Below, piece by piece: positions 45,494-57,850 of a DNA stretch of 64,000 nucleotides. The stretch's first letter is position 1. Every line of letters starts with the position of its first letter. Made by a program: the position numbers and the translations under genes. The stretch is taken from NCBI GenBank assembly GCA_001600415.1, contig BCJX01000021.1, positions 1 to 64,000 of the forward strand. The letters are read 5' to 3'. Source of the stretch: Pascua guehoae. Taxonomy: Eukaryota; Basidiomycota; Tremellomycetes; Trichosporonales; Trichosporonaceae. The notes beneath the pieces are model-generated. The model worked only from the letters and a program-made list of their open reading frames with translations, was not told the DNA's origin and did no database searches.

Positions 45494-46290
45494 TCTTGGC
45501 TTCGGTGCAAAGTGGGCGGATGGCTGACACACCTGTCGTTCAGAGCGCTTTCAGAAAAGTACGCGTTATCACATGATGATGACAGAGTAGCGTCGACAAC
45601 GCTTCGCATAATCGGTCCTCTGGCCGCTGTTGTTACTCAGCGTGTCCATTTGAACGAGTGTAAAGACCCACTCGTCACCATCAAACCAACCGCCGGCATC
45701 TTCGAGACCCTTCTTGTCGGCCATGGGCCCTATCGGCATTGACCGAAGCCCGAATGACCAAGCCTAACCCAGCCCACGTCATCACAAACATGTCAGCACA
45801 CAACGTTGGGAAGGTGGTTCGCCTTCCCTGACCATAAATACACGCATTAACATTTTGATAACCAGGAGGCCAGGAGGACGTGCTGGCGTGCCAAGGCCGA
45901 AAGCGCGCTCCATCCATGTCCAGTCGTCTCCAACCTAAAGCCCACCCATCCTGCATGTCTCACCTTTTTTTTGCGGGTGGGAACAGCTCATCCACTTCCG
46001 GCAGCTTAGCGGCCTCACCTGATACAAACACAAGACCCGCCAACGGTTAGTTTCACTGGAGAACGTCTCCATCCTGTAGGCAGTCTTCAAAAGTTGTGGC
46101 CGTGGCTCATTCAGACTAATATCTCTCCTGCTCTACCATTAATCTACCTCGCAGCTAACATGCAAATCCGTAATTTCAGCTCAGACTGGAACCTGCTACA
46201 CCATTCATCACGACCATACAAAGGGTATCCACTGGAAAGTGATCCTCATGCTATTCAGCTCGGGCCCTACATTGACCGGCGACAACTAGC
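45494..46290. other. Intergenic
   Basis: No gene recognised on either strand between the FrnE-like promoter and the CRAL-TRIO gene end. Confidence 0.45.
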
Positions 46291-47469
46291 TCAGTGCTTG
46301 AAGTTGCCCCGCGAAACCTTAAAGTCGTACTCGTCGCGGCCACACAGGGGAGGGCCAAGGGCGCGCCAGTTCTTGAGGTGCTCGGCACGGAGCTCGCCGC
46401 ACACCTTGAGGAGGGCGGCCCAGTACTCTTCGTGGTTGTAAGGGACCTGTTGGTGGTCAGCACTGATTCCTGCTTCGAATGCCACACGTACGTCAAGCTG
46501 GCCGTCACACTCCTTGAGGAGCTGCTTGGGGTCGAAGAAGCCCTTCTTGATGCCCTCGGCACCGCTCATCTGCTGGACCTTGCTGGTGGTGCGCTTGTCC
46601 ATGAAGGGCCAAATGACGTTGAGGAACATCTTTGCGTAAAACGGCATGTTCTGGAAGTGCAGGCCGCGCAAAGCCTCGGGCGCGTAGGCCTCGAGGTTGC
46701 CAATGTTCTCCTTGGAGACAGTGACGCTGAGGGACGGGGGCTTGGGACCCTTGTCGCGCTTGGCGTTGAAGTTGTAGATCATGACAAAGCTCTCGACACC
46801 GTCGATCATGAGGTCAGACGAACGGTCGGCCATGAAGCTCTGCCCATGTCAGTCCCATCCTGCCTCGTTTAGAAGACTCACGGTCGGGAGCGAGCGGCGA
46901 GTGTCCGGGTTGGTGGGAATCTCGCGGTTGGGGAAGTCGTACATGATGGGGCTGCCGTTGGGGTCAAAGCCCTGCAAGCGCAGGAAGCCCGAGCGGCACT
47001 GATGGGTGTCAGCGACGTACTGTCTGGGGTACACAAGTAACATACGTCGGGCTCAACCTCCTTGGCGAGGGCCTCCATGTCGTCCATGCCAACAGTACGG
47101 CGCCAGATCATCATCTTCTCGAGCATCTGGATGGCCTTGGTGGTGTCACCCTCAGCGACAGCCAAGTAACTACGGCTATCAGCATGATCTCAGCGCGTTC
47201 ATGATAAGAGCTCACCGCACATAAGTGCCGACCGACTGTTGGTGTCAGTTGATGCCAAACGCGGGCTTGCCGGCTGCACGTACGAGAGTAATCATCTCGC
47301 GCTCGGTGAGCGCAGACTGCTTGTCCGAGCCCTCGATGGTCGGGAGCGTGTAGCCCGGGGCGTTGAAGTGGGCATTGAGAACCTCGATCTGACGCTTCTG
47401 GTCGGGAGTGAGCTTGCGAGGCTCAATCTTGCGGGTAGGGGGCGTAAGAAGCTCGAGGGGGAACGGCAT
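46291..47469 (-). CDS. CRAL-TRIO (Sec14-like) lipid-binding protein
   Basis: Five exons (47284-47469, 47216-47235, 47046-47169, 46882-46998, 46291-46839), introns 42-48 nt and one exon of only 20 nt, give 331 residues. The N-terminal CRAL-TRIO helix bundle has LTPDQKRQIEVLNAHFNAPG and YLAVAEGDTTKAIQMLEKMMIWRR. The lipid-binding domain has GFLRLQGFDPNGSPIMYDF, ESFVMIYNFNA, YAPEALRGLHFQNMPFYAKM and VIWPFMDKRTTSKV, matching the Sec14 lid and floor strands. Expected to exchange phosphatidylinositol or another lipid between membranes. An upstream in-frame ATG at 47526 lies in the TATA-like TATAAATG and is unlikely to be the start. Confidence 0.9.
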
Positions 47470-47524
47470 AGTGGATGATTGAAGTGAGGAGATGGGGGAC
47501 AGTGCTGACACGAGTATCTCTGAC

Positions 47525-47531
47525 ATTTATA
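47525..47531 (-). promoter_or_regulatory. TATA box of CRAL-TRIO gene
   Basis: TATAAAT on the minus strand, 56 bp upstream of the start at 47469, adjoining the out-competed ATG at 47526. Confidence 0.5.
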
Positions 47532-48331
47532 GCAAAAAGTAGTACGTGTTCAAGTGGAGGATCCGGTACGGGAAAAGCAAGCTGAACCGGCTTCGAGCAG
47601 GTGTCGACGATAGTATCTCGGCCCATGTTGAAGGTGTTGCCGGATGTGGTGGGGCTAGCTTGGACGAGGATGGCACTGATTGACTTTGGACTGGCACTAC
47701 TCTGACCCTCTGACCTGTCCATTGAGGGTTGGGAGGGGTTGGAGCTTGGGTGATGGTAGGGAGGGACTGGTGTTTAGTGTGTCGTCCAAGTGGCCGACCT
47801 GTTGCGTGGATCTGGCTAGGGCCAGATGGGGTTAAGTAGGCCACCAGTCTGAGACGCCTGCCCGACATGCCGGATACGGCGATTTTTGCGATAACAGGTT
47901 AGTGCACGAGTATCACTTGGTTCTGCAACCGAACTAAAAAATGATCAGTGGGCTCAGAAGGTGAGTAGTATGTACCACTGCCCATCACCTTGGGCGTGGT
48001 TCACGTCGACGTGGGGAGTGCGATGGGGAGTGCGGTGGCCCCCGCCCAGAGCAAGATATGGGCAGCGGAAACCCCACGGGGAGGCCCATGATACCATGAT
48101 GTCATTGGATGTTACTTATCCACGGTGGCTGGTACGGTGACTGCGGTGCCGGCGCATGCCGACGCCGCCAACTTGCCCATGCTGTCCACACGCGTTGCAC
48201 CATGCGGGTGACCTGCCCACGAACGCTGACGCCTCGTCTTCGTTGTTGCTCTTGTCTTCTATTGTGGACGCGACGTGTCAGACACTAGTTCCATCCTCCA
48301 CGCTCTTGGCGCTCTCCCATCACCATCCACC
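47532..48331. other. Divergent intergenic region
   Basis: Lies between the CRAL-TRIO gene (minus) and dipeptidyl peptidase III (plus). No gene seen; GGGGAGTGCG/GGGGAGTGCGG occurs as a short direct repeat at 48014-48036. Confidence 0.45.
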
Positions 48332-50782
48332 ATGCCCGACACCACCGCCCCTTCCACGTCTGCGGGCGACTCTACTCTGTCCCGCTACTATGCCGACCAC
48401 AAGGCGCCCATCTGCCCGCTCGTCATCAAGGAGCACTTTGACACTCTAACCGACAAGGAAAAGCTCTACGCACACCACATTGGCAAGGCGTCATGGCTGG
48501 GTGCACGCATCATCCTCGAGCAGACGACGCCAGAGTCGTCACAGCTCTTCGACCTCCTCCGCACCATCTTCTCGGCGTCTGCTGACGCGCCGACTCAGCT
48601 TGCAGACCTCGACAAGCTGCGCGAGGCCTCGGGTGTCGATGAGGACGCCTTTACGAGCGTGCTCGAGTACGCCGCACAGGTGCTTAGCAACCTGGCCAAC
48701 TACAAGTCGTTTGGCGATATCAAGTTTGTGCCCCGTGTTCCAATCGATGTGTTCTACCGCGTCGTCGCCGCCTGCCCGCGCCACGCCGAGGCCCTCCCGC
48801 TGTTCAACCAGCTCTCGGAGGAGATCTACGCCATTACCCCGTCGGCGCGTACGCTGCTTGGGTACCCCGACCAGGGCCATGTGACCAACTACTACTCGCC
48901 CGACATTACGCAGGCCGACATCAAGGCAGTGCAGACGTGGTGTGAGTCGCGCCACCTGAACCCGCTCAACACGCGCTTGTTCAAACGCTCGGACGGCGTG
49001 TTTGAGCTGCGCGTGGCCTCGGCCGACGAGACGGCCAAGCCGGAGCGCGTTACCGTCGACGGCCGCACCATTGAGCTCGTGTACGGCGACTACAAGAAGG
49101 AGCTCAAGGCGATCGCCGAGGAGATGGAGCAGGCCATTCCCAACGCTGCCAACGACCACCAGCGCAAGATGCTGGAACACTATGTCGCGCACTTTAAGAG
49201 CGGGTCGATCGACGAGTACGATGACTCGCAGCGCGAGTGGATTCAAGACGTCGGCCCTGTGGTCGAGACAAACATCGGCTTTGTTGAGACGTACCGCGAC
49301 CCGTCTGGCGTGCGTGCCGAGTGGGAGGGCTTTGTTGCTGTCGTCAACAAGGAGCAGACGAAGAAGTTTGCACGGCTCGTCGACGCCGCTCCGGTGTTTA
49401 TTCCGAAGCTCCCGTGGGGACCGGGTTTCGAGAAGGACCAGTTCAACAAACCTGGTGGGTACCCAAATCTCTCCTACACTCCCTTGCCCAGTGTTACCTA
49501 CCGTCAATGCTAACCACTCCCAGATTTCACCAGCCTCGAAGTCCTGACGTTTTCTACGGGGGTAAGTGGGACATTCATTGCCAGCTCGCAGACCACCCGA
49601 CAACCTCCTCTGTCTGTACACAATAATGGTCCCAAATCGACGTCAGGGTCAACACAATGCCCTGAATCGCCACCAGGCACCGTCCACAGACGGCACCTCC
49701 ACCGGGTGCCACAGTGCCACACTCCACCATCTACCACCTTGAACTTGACTTCCAACACCTTTCCACCCTTCCAACAAACGTCGTTCAACACCTTTACAAC
49801 GTCTAGAGCAGCGCTAACGTGATTTTAGGGCGTACCTTCAGGAATTAACGTGCCTAACTCGGACCTTATTAGGCAAGAGTTCGGCTTCAAGAACGTGTCG
49901 CTCGGGAACGTGTTGAACGCAAAGGCGCCAGACGAGAAGATTACGTTCCTCGACCCGACGGACGTGGAGCTGTTCAAGAAGCTGCGCGGCCCCTCATTTG
50001 AGGTCCAAGTCGGCATCCACGAGCTGCTGGGCCACGGCACGGGCAAGATTCTGCAAGAGGACAAGGACGGCAAGACCAACTTCCCACGCGACGACCCGCC
50101 CAAGAACCCTCTGACGGGCAAGCCGATCGAGCACTGGTACGGCCCCGGCGAGACGTGGGGATCGCGGTTCAAGTCGATCTCGTCGTCGTATGAAGAGTGC
50201 CGCGCCGAGGCGGTGGCCATGTTCCTGTCGATTGACAAGGACATGCTTGCCATTTTCGGCCACACGGACAGCTCGACCGAGGAGGGCACGGCCGACGACA
50301 TTCTCTACATTGGCTGGCTCAACATGTGCCGTGCGGGTCTCCTCGGACTCGAGTTTTACGACCCCGAGGCGCGCAAGTGGGGCCAGGCGCACATGCAGGC
50401 TCGTTATGCGATTACGCGCGTGCTCCTGGACGCGGGCAAGGACCTCGTGTCGATCAAGCCCGAGGGCGACAACGACCTCCGCGTCACCCTCGACCGCAGC
50501 AAGATTGCCACTGTCGGCCGCGACGCCATGGCCCACTTCCTCACCGAGCTCCAGGTGTACAAGGCCACGGGCGACGTCAATGCCGGCAAGGCGCTGTACG
50601 ACCGCGTCACCTCAGTCCCCGACGAGTGGCTCGAGTATCGCAAGATTGTCCTCGCGCAGCGCCAGCCCCGCAAACTCCTCCTCCAGGCCAACACGTTCCT
50701 CGACGGCGACAAGGTCGTCCTCAAGGAGTACTCGCCGGATCTGCCGGGCTTTATCCAGTCGTACCTCGAGCGCGACATTTAG
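48332..50782 (+). CDS. Dipeptidyl peptidase III (M49 zinc peptidase)
   Basis: Removes dipeptides from the N-terminus of peptides in the cytosol. Three exons (48332-49454, 49524-49561, 49829-50782) give 704 residues, the normal M49 length. Zinc motif HELLGH at 451-456 and EECRAE at 509-514 supply the three zinc ligands and catalytic Glu. FKSISSSYEECRAEAVA, GYPDQGHVTNYYS and FVETYRDPSGVRAEWEGFVA are typical family blocks. Intron 1 is 69 nt. Intron 2 is 267 nt (49562-49828), long for this genome, with a perfect GCTAAC branch site before TTTTAG. No signal peptide. The long minus-strand frame across exon 1 is an antisense shadow. Confidence 0.97.
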
Positions 50783-51574
50783 GCGTGGAGGGGCGAGGAC
50801 AAGTCTCAAGGCTCATGTATATGCATAACGAGAGTAATCAGGCGTATTCAGAAGGCGAAAGATGTATTCATGTGGTGTTATTTTTATGCCTGGGAACTGG
50901 GCTGTGTCTCTTGAAGGTCCAAGAAGGAATTCCAGCATAATTGACCCTAGCTACCACTCTTGTGGCAGAGTCGCTACAGTCAATTGTACCACCTGGATGA
51001 TAAGCTTTTGCCCCACGCCCACCTGCCTTTTGCACCCCACATCCCAACCTGGATTTCGCCAAGCGTTGAGTGGGAATGCAATCCATTTTTCACCGTCTTG
51101 TGCCGAAGACCATTCTCTTTTCTCCTGACATGCTATTGTACATGTTTATCCATGGAGATTGTTGAGAAATTCAGCTGGAAGATGTTGGTGATCCCGATGC
51201 AGTCCAAAGTGAACGTCGCGGAGACTTGTGTCTCTCTGTGAGCCACTTGCCCTGAATTGGTTACGAGGTCCACGCTTGGGAAGGGGGTGTGGTGCGAAAG
51301 TTCACAACCTGTCAGCCGTATCACGGCTACTATACTTCGACGCCGACGTCGTCACCTAAACTGTGCCTAACTCTGACTCTGGCAGGGTTATACGAAGCCC
51401 CCTTTTGGCAACTGCTCCCCGGCCAAGCCTTCCATCGCCCGGGAGTTACAGGTACCAAGGCAAAGTACTGCATTGCGGAAAGGTCAAGCGGAGCGTTATG
51501 CTAAAGAATTACTGTAGACTGTCTAGCAATGTCTAAACGAATACGATATTGATTGGGCCTGCAAATGTTCACAT
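50783..51574. other. Intergenic
   Basis: Convergent region between the peptidase and the wall-protein gene; no gene recognised. Confidence 0.45.
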
Positions 51575-52715
51575 TTAGGCTGCGAGAGCGGCAGCGGCGA
51601 GGGCGATGACGAGGGGCGCGCTTCCGACGACAGCGGCACGTGCGCCAGCGGCGGCAGATGGCGAAGGGAGGGCCGAAGTGAGCGACGTGGCGGTGCTCGT
51701 CGAGACGAGAGCCGGGGGCTTGACGCTCGTCACGGCGGGGGCAGAGGTGACGGCCGGGGGTGTGACAACGGTGGTCTGGGTGGTGACGGGAGTAGTGACA
51801 GGGGTGGTGTTCGAGACCACGGCCGAGCTGCTTGCGTTGTCTGTCGTCAGCGGCGTGCTAGATGTCGTCGTGGCGACCACGCTGCTGTCCTCACCGGAAG
51901 GCTGGGCCGGGGCCGAGGCGCTCGGTGACACGGGGACCGAGGCCGACTCGGAAGGGGGGACAGATGCCGACGCCGACGCCGACGCCGAAGCCGACTCGGA
52001 AGCAGAGGCTGAAGCAGACTCGGACGCAGACGCGCTCGCCGACGCGCTCGAGCTGCTAGCGCTGGCGCTGGGCTCCTGGTCGCAGGGCTTGCCGAAACCG
52101 CAACCCTGGCAGATGGTACCGGGGCCGCCACCGTGGCATCCGCCGCCGATGCAGTTGTACCCCATGAGCGCATAGGCACCCGCGACGTCCTGGGAGGCAA
52201 ACGCCGAGGTCGGGTTCTCCCTGACGCAGGTGTCGCACTCGGTCACCACGGCGATGCCGGGTGTCTGGAGTTAGCCGAGTACAAAGTTGGCGGAGATGGG
52301 CGTGTCCGAGCTGAATGGGCTCCAATAGCCGTCGTATGGTATATGACGGTAGCCTTGCAGTCTTAGATCTCCTCTTGAGGGTCCGAGGCAGATCTCAAGA
52401 ATCAAGAGGGACGTGCGCTGGTCCAGAAAAAGGACAGCACGGGACGCCTCAAACAACATTGGAGCACTCTGCCTGCTTGGTAGACATCAACACTCACGGT
52501 GCAAATAGAGCTGCAGTAGGGCCACACGTCGAGAGTGCACGCGTCAAGGATGGGCTGGAAGATGCCCTCGCACATGGCACACGGGTCCTGGCGGGCAGCG
52601 AGCGAGGCGGCGTTGGCCGTAGCTGCAGGGGTCAGCTTATGGTACAGCGTTCTTTCCGGTGTCGAGTTGTTTTTGACTCACCCATGCCGGCAGCGAGGGC
52701 GACGAGGAAGAGCAT
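51575..52715 (-). CDS. Secreted GPI-anchored Ser/Thr-rich cell wall protein
   Basis: Three exons (52682-52715, 52498-52622, 51575-52264) with introns of 59 and 233 nt give 282 residues. Exon 1 starts MLFLVALAAGM, a signal peptide continuing into ANAASLAARQ. A Cys-rich module of about 95 residues follows: CAMCEGIFQPILDACTLDVW, YCSSICTTP, ECDTCVRENP and CIGGGCHGGGPGTICQGCGF. It carries about 16 cysteines, probably all disulfide bonded. Next is a low-complexity (Ser-Ala)n, then Thr/Val/Ser repeats. The end AAAGARAAVVGSAPLVIALA is a hydrophobic GPI-attachment tail. Likely a wall mannoprotein; the Cys-module family is not recognised by name. Confidence 0.85.
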
Positions 52716-54525
52716 ATTGAGTGAGAGAGAGAGTGAGAAGGATGAGCAGGGGTTGGAGGGTGGGAGAGAGAGAATATGACGACCGAGTGGGGATGTTGGT
52801 CAGACATCGACGGCGGTTAAGTATCCTGAAGTCTGCAGCTCTGGCCCCCCTTTGCCATCTCCGTGTCTCCTCGTCGGTTGCTGTGCACGGTCGGCAAAAC
52901 GAAGAAAAAAAATGACTCCATGCGCGCAACGCCGCGTCGAACTGGCCGGCTGCACTCGGAAGTCTCCGAGCGCGCCGAGCGCCAAGCTCCCCACCGCCCC
53001 CAATGGCGGCGAGCGCCACCAGGGTGGCAAGGCCGTGTACGTCGGTGGCAGCGGCGCTTCCGAAGGCTGGTGAGGTCGGCGTGGGTGGGCCAAGGAGGTT
53101 GCTCGTAGCAGAATGGCTAGTTTCAATTCGATGGGGGGGAGCTCGGAGCATGGGGTGCGTGCGTCGCTTGTTCAGATTGTGTGAGTAGTAGCACCGTGCG
53201 GAGATCTGGAAAAGACGAGCATGGACGCTTCGAACAGTTCCATGACCTGGCCACGAAGACAAATCCAAGACATGCGACATTGCCCACTGGCCGTGCCTCC
53301 GTGCGCCACTGCGCCACTCCGCTCCTCCGGCCACTCCATACGCCGGCTGCACCCCCACGCCTCCAACGCCACAATGCCACATGCCAATGCCGGTGGGCCA
53401 TACACAGTGGCCCAATTATCCCCCCAAGGCATTCCTCGGCCGGTTCGACACGCCGGGAAACCCCGCTCCAGGCCCGCTACATACATTGCATGCCAAGCCG
53501 CTGACGCGCCACGGGCGGGGTACATTTGCTCGGCGGGCTCGAAGCTCCTGGTTTTCGCCGTGCAGCTGTTTGCGTATATCACGATGGCTGGAAGACGGGC
53601 AGGACTGTCTGAGGCTACCCTAGGGCCTCGTACTGGGGCTTCCAGGGCGGACATGTCAGAAGGGGACTTGGTTGTTATCAGATTCAGATGGACCACCTTT
53701 TTTTTTTTTTCAAAACCTTGTCATGCTGCACTAAACGTTTGTGCACTTCACTGCAGCATCATATAGTGCTGCATGGTGATAAACCTCGGGCCGAACCCAT
53801 TGCAGTGGCAGGAGGCCTTTAATGATGGAACGAGAATGCTACTAAAGCCGACACAAGCAACATGCCAGTCATTCACCCTCGTTGTTACGATGGCCGAAAT
53901 AGAGGTCGACGACGACGACAACAACATTACGGACCAAACCCCTGGATCATTGATTGCATGACACAAGTTTCAACGAGACGAACTCTGCTCCGGTTCCATC
54001 AGGCAACTCGCCCATAACAAATCATCGTGTCACAATGCCACAAATGACCGAGGCACACCAACATTGCGGTGCCTGATGCCTATGGGCAGCCTCACCACAC
54101 CCACCAACCGGCCACCTACCTACCTGGGATTCGTGCGGCTGGTGACTACACTATTGGAATCATCATCCAATCCAACGTCTAGACTTCCTTCACTTCCCAT
54201 GGACGGGCCTCACTCGCATCTGCCATCGCCACTGAAGCCCCAAAAGGACCCACTTTTGCTCTCCATAGAATCTCGGACCCACTCTGGTTCTGACTCATTC
54301 AACTGCTACTTCAGACCAGGCACGCCTGTTGCTGCGTGTCCAAGAGTGACGAGGCGACACCACGATCCAGCGTCTCACGTTATTGTCATGCTATGTACAT
54401 TATGGGACTTCTTTCGGCTTCTGCTGTGCAATGTCCTATCAGGGGGGGGCGGGGGCTATCAACGATCAAGTGTCCTTCGGCACGTGCCTCTTTCTGGGAG
54501 ACTGGTTGGGGCCTTGTTTGCCAGA
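52716..54525. other. 1.8-kb intergenic region
   Basis: No domain recognised. Open frames at 52800-53700 on both strands reflect GC bias. A T tract lies at 53699-53710. It contains the 5' flank of the wall-protein gene. Confidence 0.4.
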
Positions 54526-55509
54526 CTACCACACAGGGTCGGCCCAGTGCTGGTTCTGGTTCGGCGACTGGCATTGCCAGAGCTGCACACGGTTGCCCTC
54601 CTCGAGAATGCCGTCGTGGAGGTCGAGGCAGAAGGTGGTCGCTATTGTTAGTCAGGCACGCTCCTGGACGAACGCCGGGGGGGGGGGGAAACGGCGGTTG
54701 AGTCTGGTGGCCATGGACGCCAGATCTCGGCTGTGTCAAGGGATACAAGGAAAGTGTTGGCAAGGGCGGTGAGGGGGGAGAAGGGTGGTGCAGGATGAAC
54801 TTACAGGTGCTGTGAGTGCTGTAGCGCTGGCGGTTGTAGTCCCACACCACACCGCCGTAGGACTCCCACGTCACGGGCTCAGTCGGGCACTGGACAAGCT
54901 GCGTCGGGGAGCCGTTTTCCGGGTTGTACTCGCCGGTGCACACGTCTGCGAGTCAGCACTGCCAAAGCAGGCAAAGTGGGTAAAGGGTCCAACAGCTTGG
55001 CCAGGGAAGCTCGTACTAACCCGTGCCAGCGTCAAGGCACCAGTCGGTCCCAGCAAGACGGATGTAGGTGAGGTACAGGGGGCCAGCGGCGTTGATATCC
55101 CAGAACTTGTGCTCGGCGGTGGCACACGCGCGGCTAGATGTCAGCGGAATCGAGGTAAGGGAGACTGGGTAATGGCGCGGAAGAACGATGCCGTCGGTGT
55201 GTGTTTTGTGTTCCAGGTGGTCAGAGGGTCCAGTTCCACCAGTGAGAGTTTCACAGACTACAGACTAGAACCTGGCAGTGTGTGCGTGGACGAGCGCAAC
55301 TGGAGCGGCGATGAACAGGGCCGAGAAGGCACGTACAGGAAAACCGGGGCGCCAAGGCGAGGCTCCCCGCCAACGGCAACACACCAGTCGCCGCCGCCGC
55401 TGGCCGGCTTGAGCACGTGCTGCTCCGTGTCGGCACGGTTGACGAAGGACGGCGCAGCGGTGGCGAGCGAGGCCACGAGGGCGAGGGTGGTGGTGATGGC
55501 AGCGAGCAT
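54526..55509 (-). CDS. Secreted R-type (beta-trefoil) lectin-like protein
   Basis: Four exons (55337-55509, 55021-55133, 54805-54945, 54526-54641), introns 203, 75 and 163 nt, give 180 residues. Signal peptide MLAAITTTLALVASLATAAP is followed by one beta-trefoil domain in three subdomains: DWCVAVGGEPRLGAPVFL, TDWCLDAGT...LVQCPTEP, and FCLDLHDGILEEGNRVQLWQC ending NQHWADPVW. The CLD-x-G/QxW pattern of ricin-B-type carbohydrate-binding modules is clear in subdomains two and three. There is no catalytic domain, so it is a stand-alone secreted carbohydrate binder, probably for wall or extracellular glycans. Confidence 0.88.
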
Positions 55510-57071
55510 GGTGTGCGTAAAGCGAGTGGGCGGTTGTGAGCGAAGAGTAAGGTGTGTAGGCGGGGGTGTGAGGATGAGGGATGGAGAATGAAGAGGATGA
55601 GGAAGGATGGCAAGAGTCGGGGCCAGCTGTTTAAAAGCTTGTCGAGTACGAAACAAATCTCTGGGTCAAAGAAGCTGGGGCATGGGCCCGGGGGGGCGTC
55701 ATGACGCAAAGCCTGTCATGAGGTGATGGTGTTCTTCTGAACCGTCTTGGCGTTTGGCTTGGCACCCGCTGCTCGACGCGCGAAATCCAACGACGGCGTA
55801 ACAGTGCAGTAGTGCAGTGCATTTCGGCGCGCTCGGCGCGCTCGCTCGGTTGTCAAAGGCAAATTGTGTTGCATGCAGAGTATGCAGAGCGCAGTCGACC
55901 GTGTCGCACCTTGATCGATCGAACCGCCGACCGCCGACGGAGCGGGGGAGCGGGGGCCAACCGAGTGCCAAGCCCATGCTAAGCAGCACCGCCACACCGC
56001 CGCGTCCGCCTACATTTCCTTTGCGTAGAATTGGTGGAATGTGACCCTGGTGACATGTGGCACTGGCAGACGGATAAGATAACCCTCTCACATGACCATA
56101 CTACGGAAAATCCCTGTATCTCAGTCCCAGGCCCCCGGGGGCAGCGGGTGCTCCTGTTACCGGCATTGGGTGCCGTATGCCGTAGCATTCAACGGCCAAC
56201 ATGCGTCTATGTACAATCTACAACACCGATCGTCATCCAGTGTCCCAAGCAGGGCGGACAGGTGCTCGCTGTGGCTTTGAGGGTCGAGGTCGAGTCGACT
56301 GCTGGCGACACTGCAGCAACATCGCACAAGATACCACAGCCAGGATGACGACAAATGTGACTTGATGTGACGGGCTTGGCATGGTAATACGATGCACAGA
56401 CCAGCATACCAGTGGCGTCACCAGTGCTAGCCTCTCCCCACGGTCGGGATCCGACTTCGGAGCCGTCGCTGGCTTGGCAATGTATGCGCGGTCCCGCCGC
56501 CGACGCCGACGGCCAGCGTTCCGTCTCGGCAGAGGGCCAAGGGGAGCAACTGGGCGGGCGGCGCCCAGTGGTGCATGGGACGCAATGTGCGAGCCGCCCG
56601 GGCGCTCGCGCCGCTCGCCCCCTTGTGAGACAGCCAGTGCGTCGCCTTCTCGCCCACTGTGGATGAGCAGAGGAGCCATTGTCGAGTTCAGATACACACC
56701 AACAAGCGTCAGGCAACACAAGAAGCCGATCACACGTCCAGGCGTGCCGACGACCAGGGGGGGACGAATGGCATGAAATGAAAAGGTAGGGATGCAATGA
56801 AAAGGGATGACGAAGTAGGCCATGTCGGTGATGGCCACTAAGAATCCCAAATGCATGGTCGCCGTTTCAGCCATCGCCGAGCAAGGAGTTGTTATGATCG
56901 TTCAGCATGCGCCCAACGGGTCAATTTATTACATTGATGTATTTGGTTGGTGCAGTACAGTACAGTACGGCGTCGAGGAAACCAGGCGGACTGATGCTCT
57001 CGAGGTCAAACTGCTCTTGGCGAACGGGCACGAGATACTGCAGTGGCTCGGCATTGGCTCGGCAGTGGAGC
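55510..57071. other. Intergenic
   Basis: No supported gene. Frames at 56200-56880 are open on both strands through GC bias and have no domain. A short (CAGTA)3 repeat lies at about 56953-56968. Confidence 0.4.
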
Positions 57072-57850
57072 TCAAGTTGATTCTCGGGTGGTCGTCACTT
57101 GGCGTAGTGAAAACTTTCCAAGACGTCTTTGAAACAGCTCCTCGATTGGAGGCTTCACATCGTAACCCAGCATAACACGGGTGACATTGTCAACCCTCAC
57201 GAGAGTAAACTCCACGACCGGTGGAGGTTCCTGCCCGTAGCAACCTTGTTGTAGTATTTGAGGGGTTTGGACCATAGTGCAAGAAAGCCAAGCTTCCCAT
57301 CCGGGTCGTAACCGAGGCCGTTGTCGTCGGTGTTCACAGTGCTGCTGAGCTCGGCTGCTTGATTGGTGAAAATGAGGATGATTTGCTTCAGCGAATGCCG
57401 GTGACCAAGCCAATTGGGGACACCAGCGCCATGGGGTGGGAAGCAAAGTCATACTGAAGGACGTGTTGCCGATTCATCTTTGTAGATCTGCGCAATCTAC
57501 CCAACAATTCTTCCTTACCTCTTTCCTTTATCAACTTGATTGGCACAAGGTGAGCAATCCCGCCATCAGGGTTGGCTAGCAAGAGACGGGTGTCGCATAC
57601 GACAAGCACGTTCTGATCTCTCCCCCGACGTTGCAGCGGTTGTCAGATCGTGGCCACGGCCTTTGCCTTTGCTAATATGCCTCTCTCAACGTCCTGTAGG
57701 TACTCGAACAAGTCTGGGTCTGCGTGAGCCTTCAACAAGTGTTGGCTGGAAAGTTGGAGGTTGTACCAGGCGTCGTGGAATGCTCAGTCCTCAGTGTAAC
57801 TGACAGCAGTCCGCCTCATCTGGGCACTGTAAACGCGTTTCTTGCCCTCT
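57072..57850 (-). pseudogene. Unassigned, probably damaged gene
   Basis: Minus-strand segments read as ordinary protein and can be chained: MRRTAVSYTED, then AFHDAWYNLQLSSQHLLKAH and DLFEYLQDVERGILAKAKA. A good 45-nt intron with CTGAC branch site (57607-57651) follows, then NVLVVCDTRLLLANPDGGI and IKERGKEELLGRLRR. A possible 38-nt intron leads to LIFTNQAAELSSTVNTDDNG and GFLALWSKPLKYYNKVATG, and after a frame change PPVVEFTLVRVDNVTRVMLG to a stop at 57072. A TGA interrupts the frame at about 57787, where a Trp codon would make it continuous. The family is not recognised. It could be functional with unusual introns, but the stop and frame change favour decay. Confidence 0.5.

Noticed and set aside
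48539..49621. 360-residue minus-strand ORF
   Set aside because: Antisense shadow of dipeptidyl peptidase III exon 1, caused by high GC at third positions.
52678..53415. 245-residue minus-strand ORF upstream of the wall-protein gene
   Set aside because: Overlaps the wall-protein signal-peptide exon in another frame and has biased composition.
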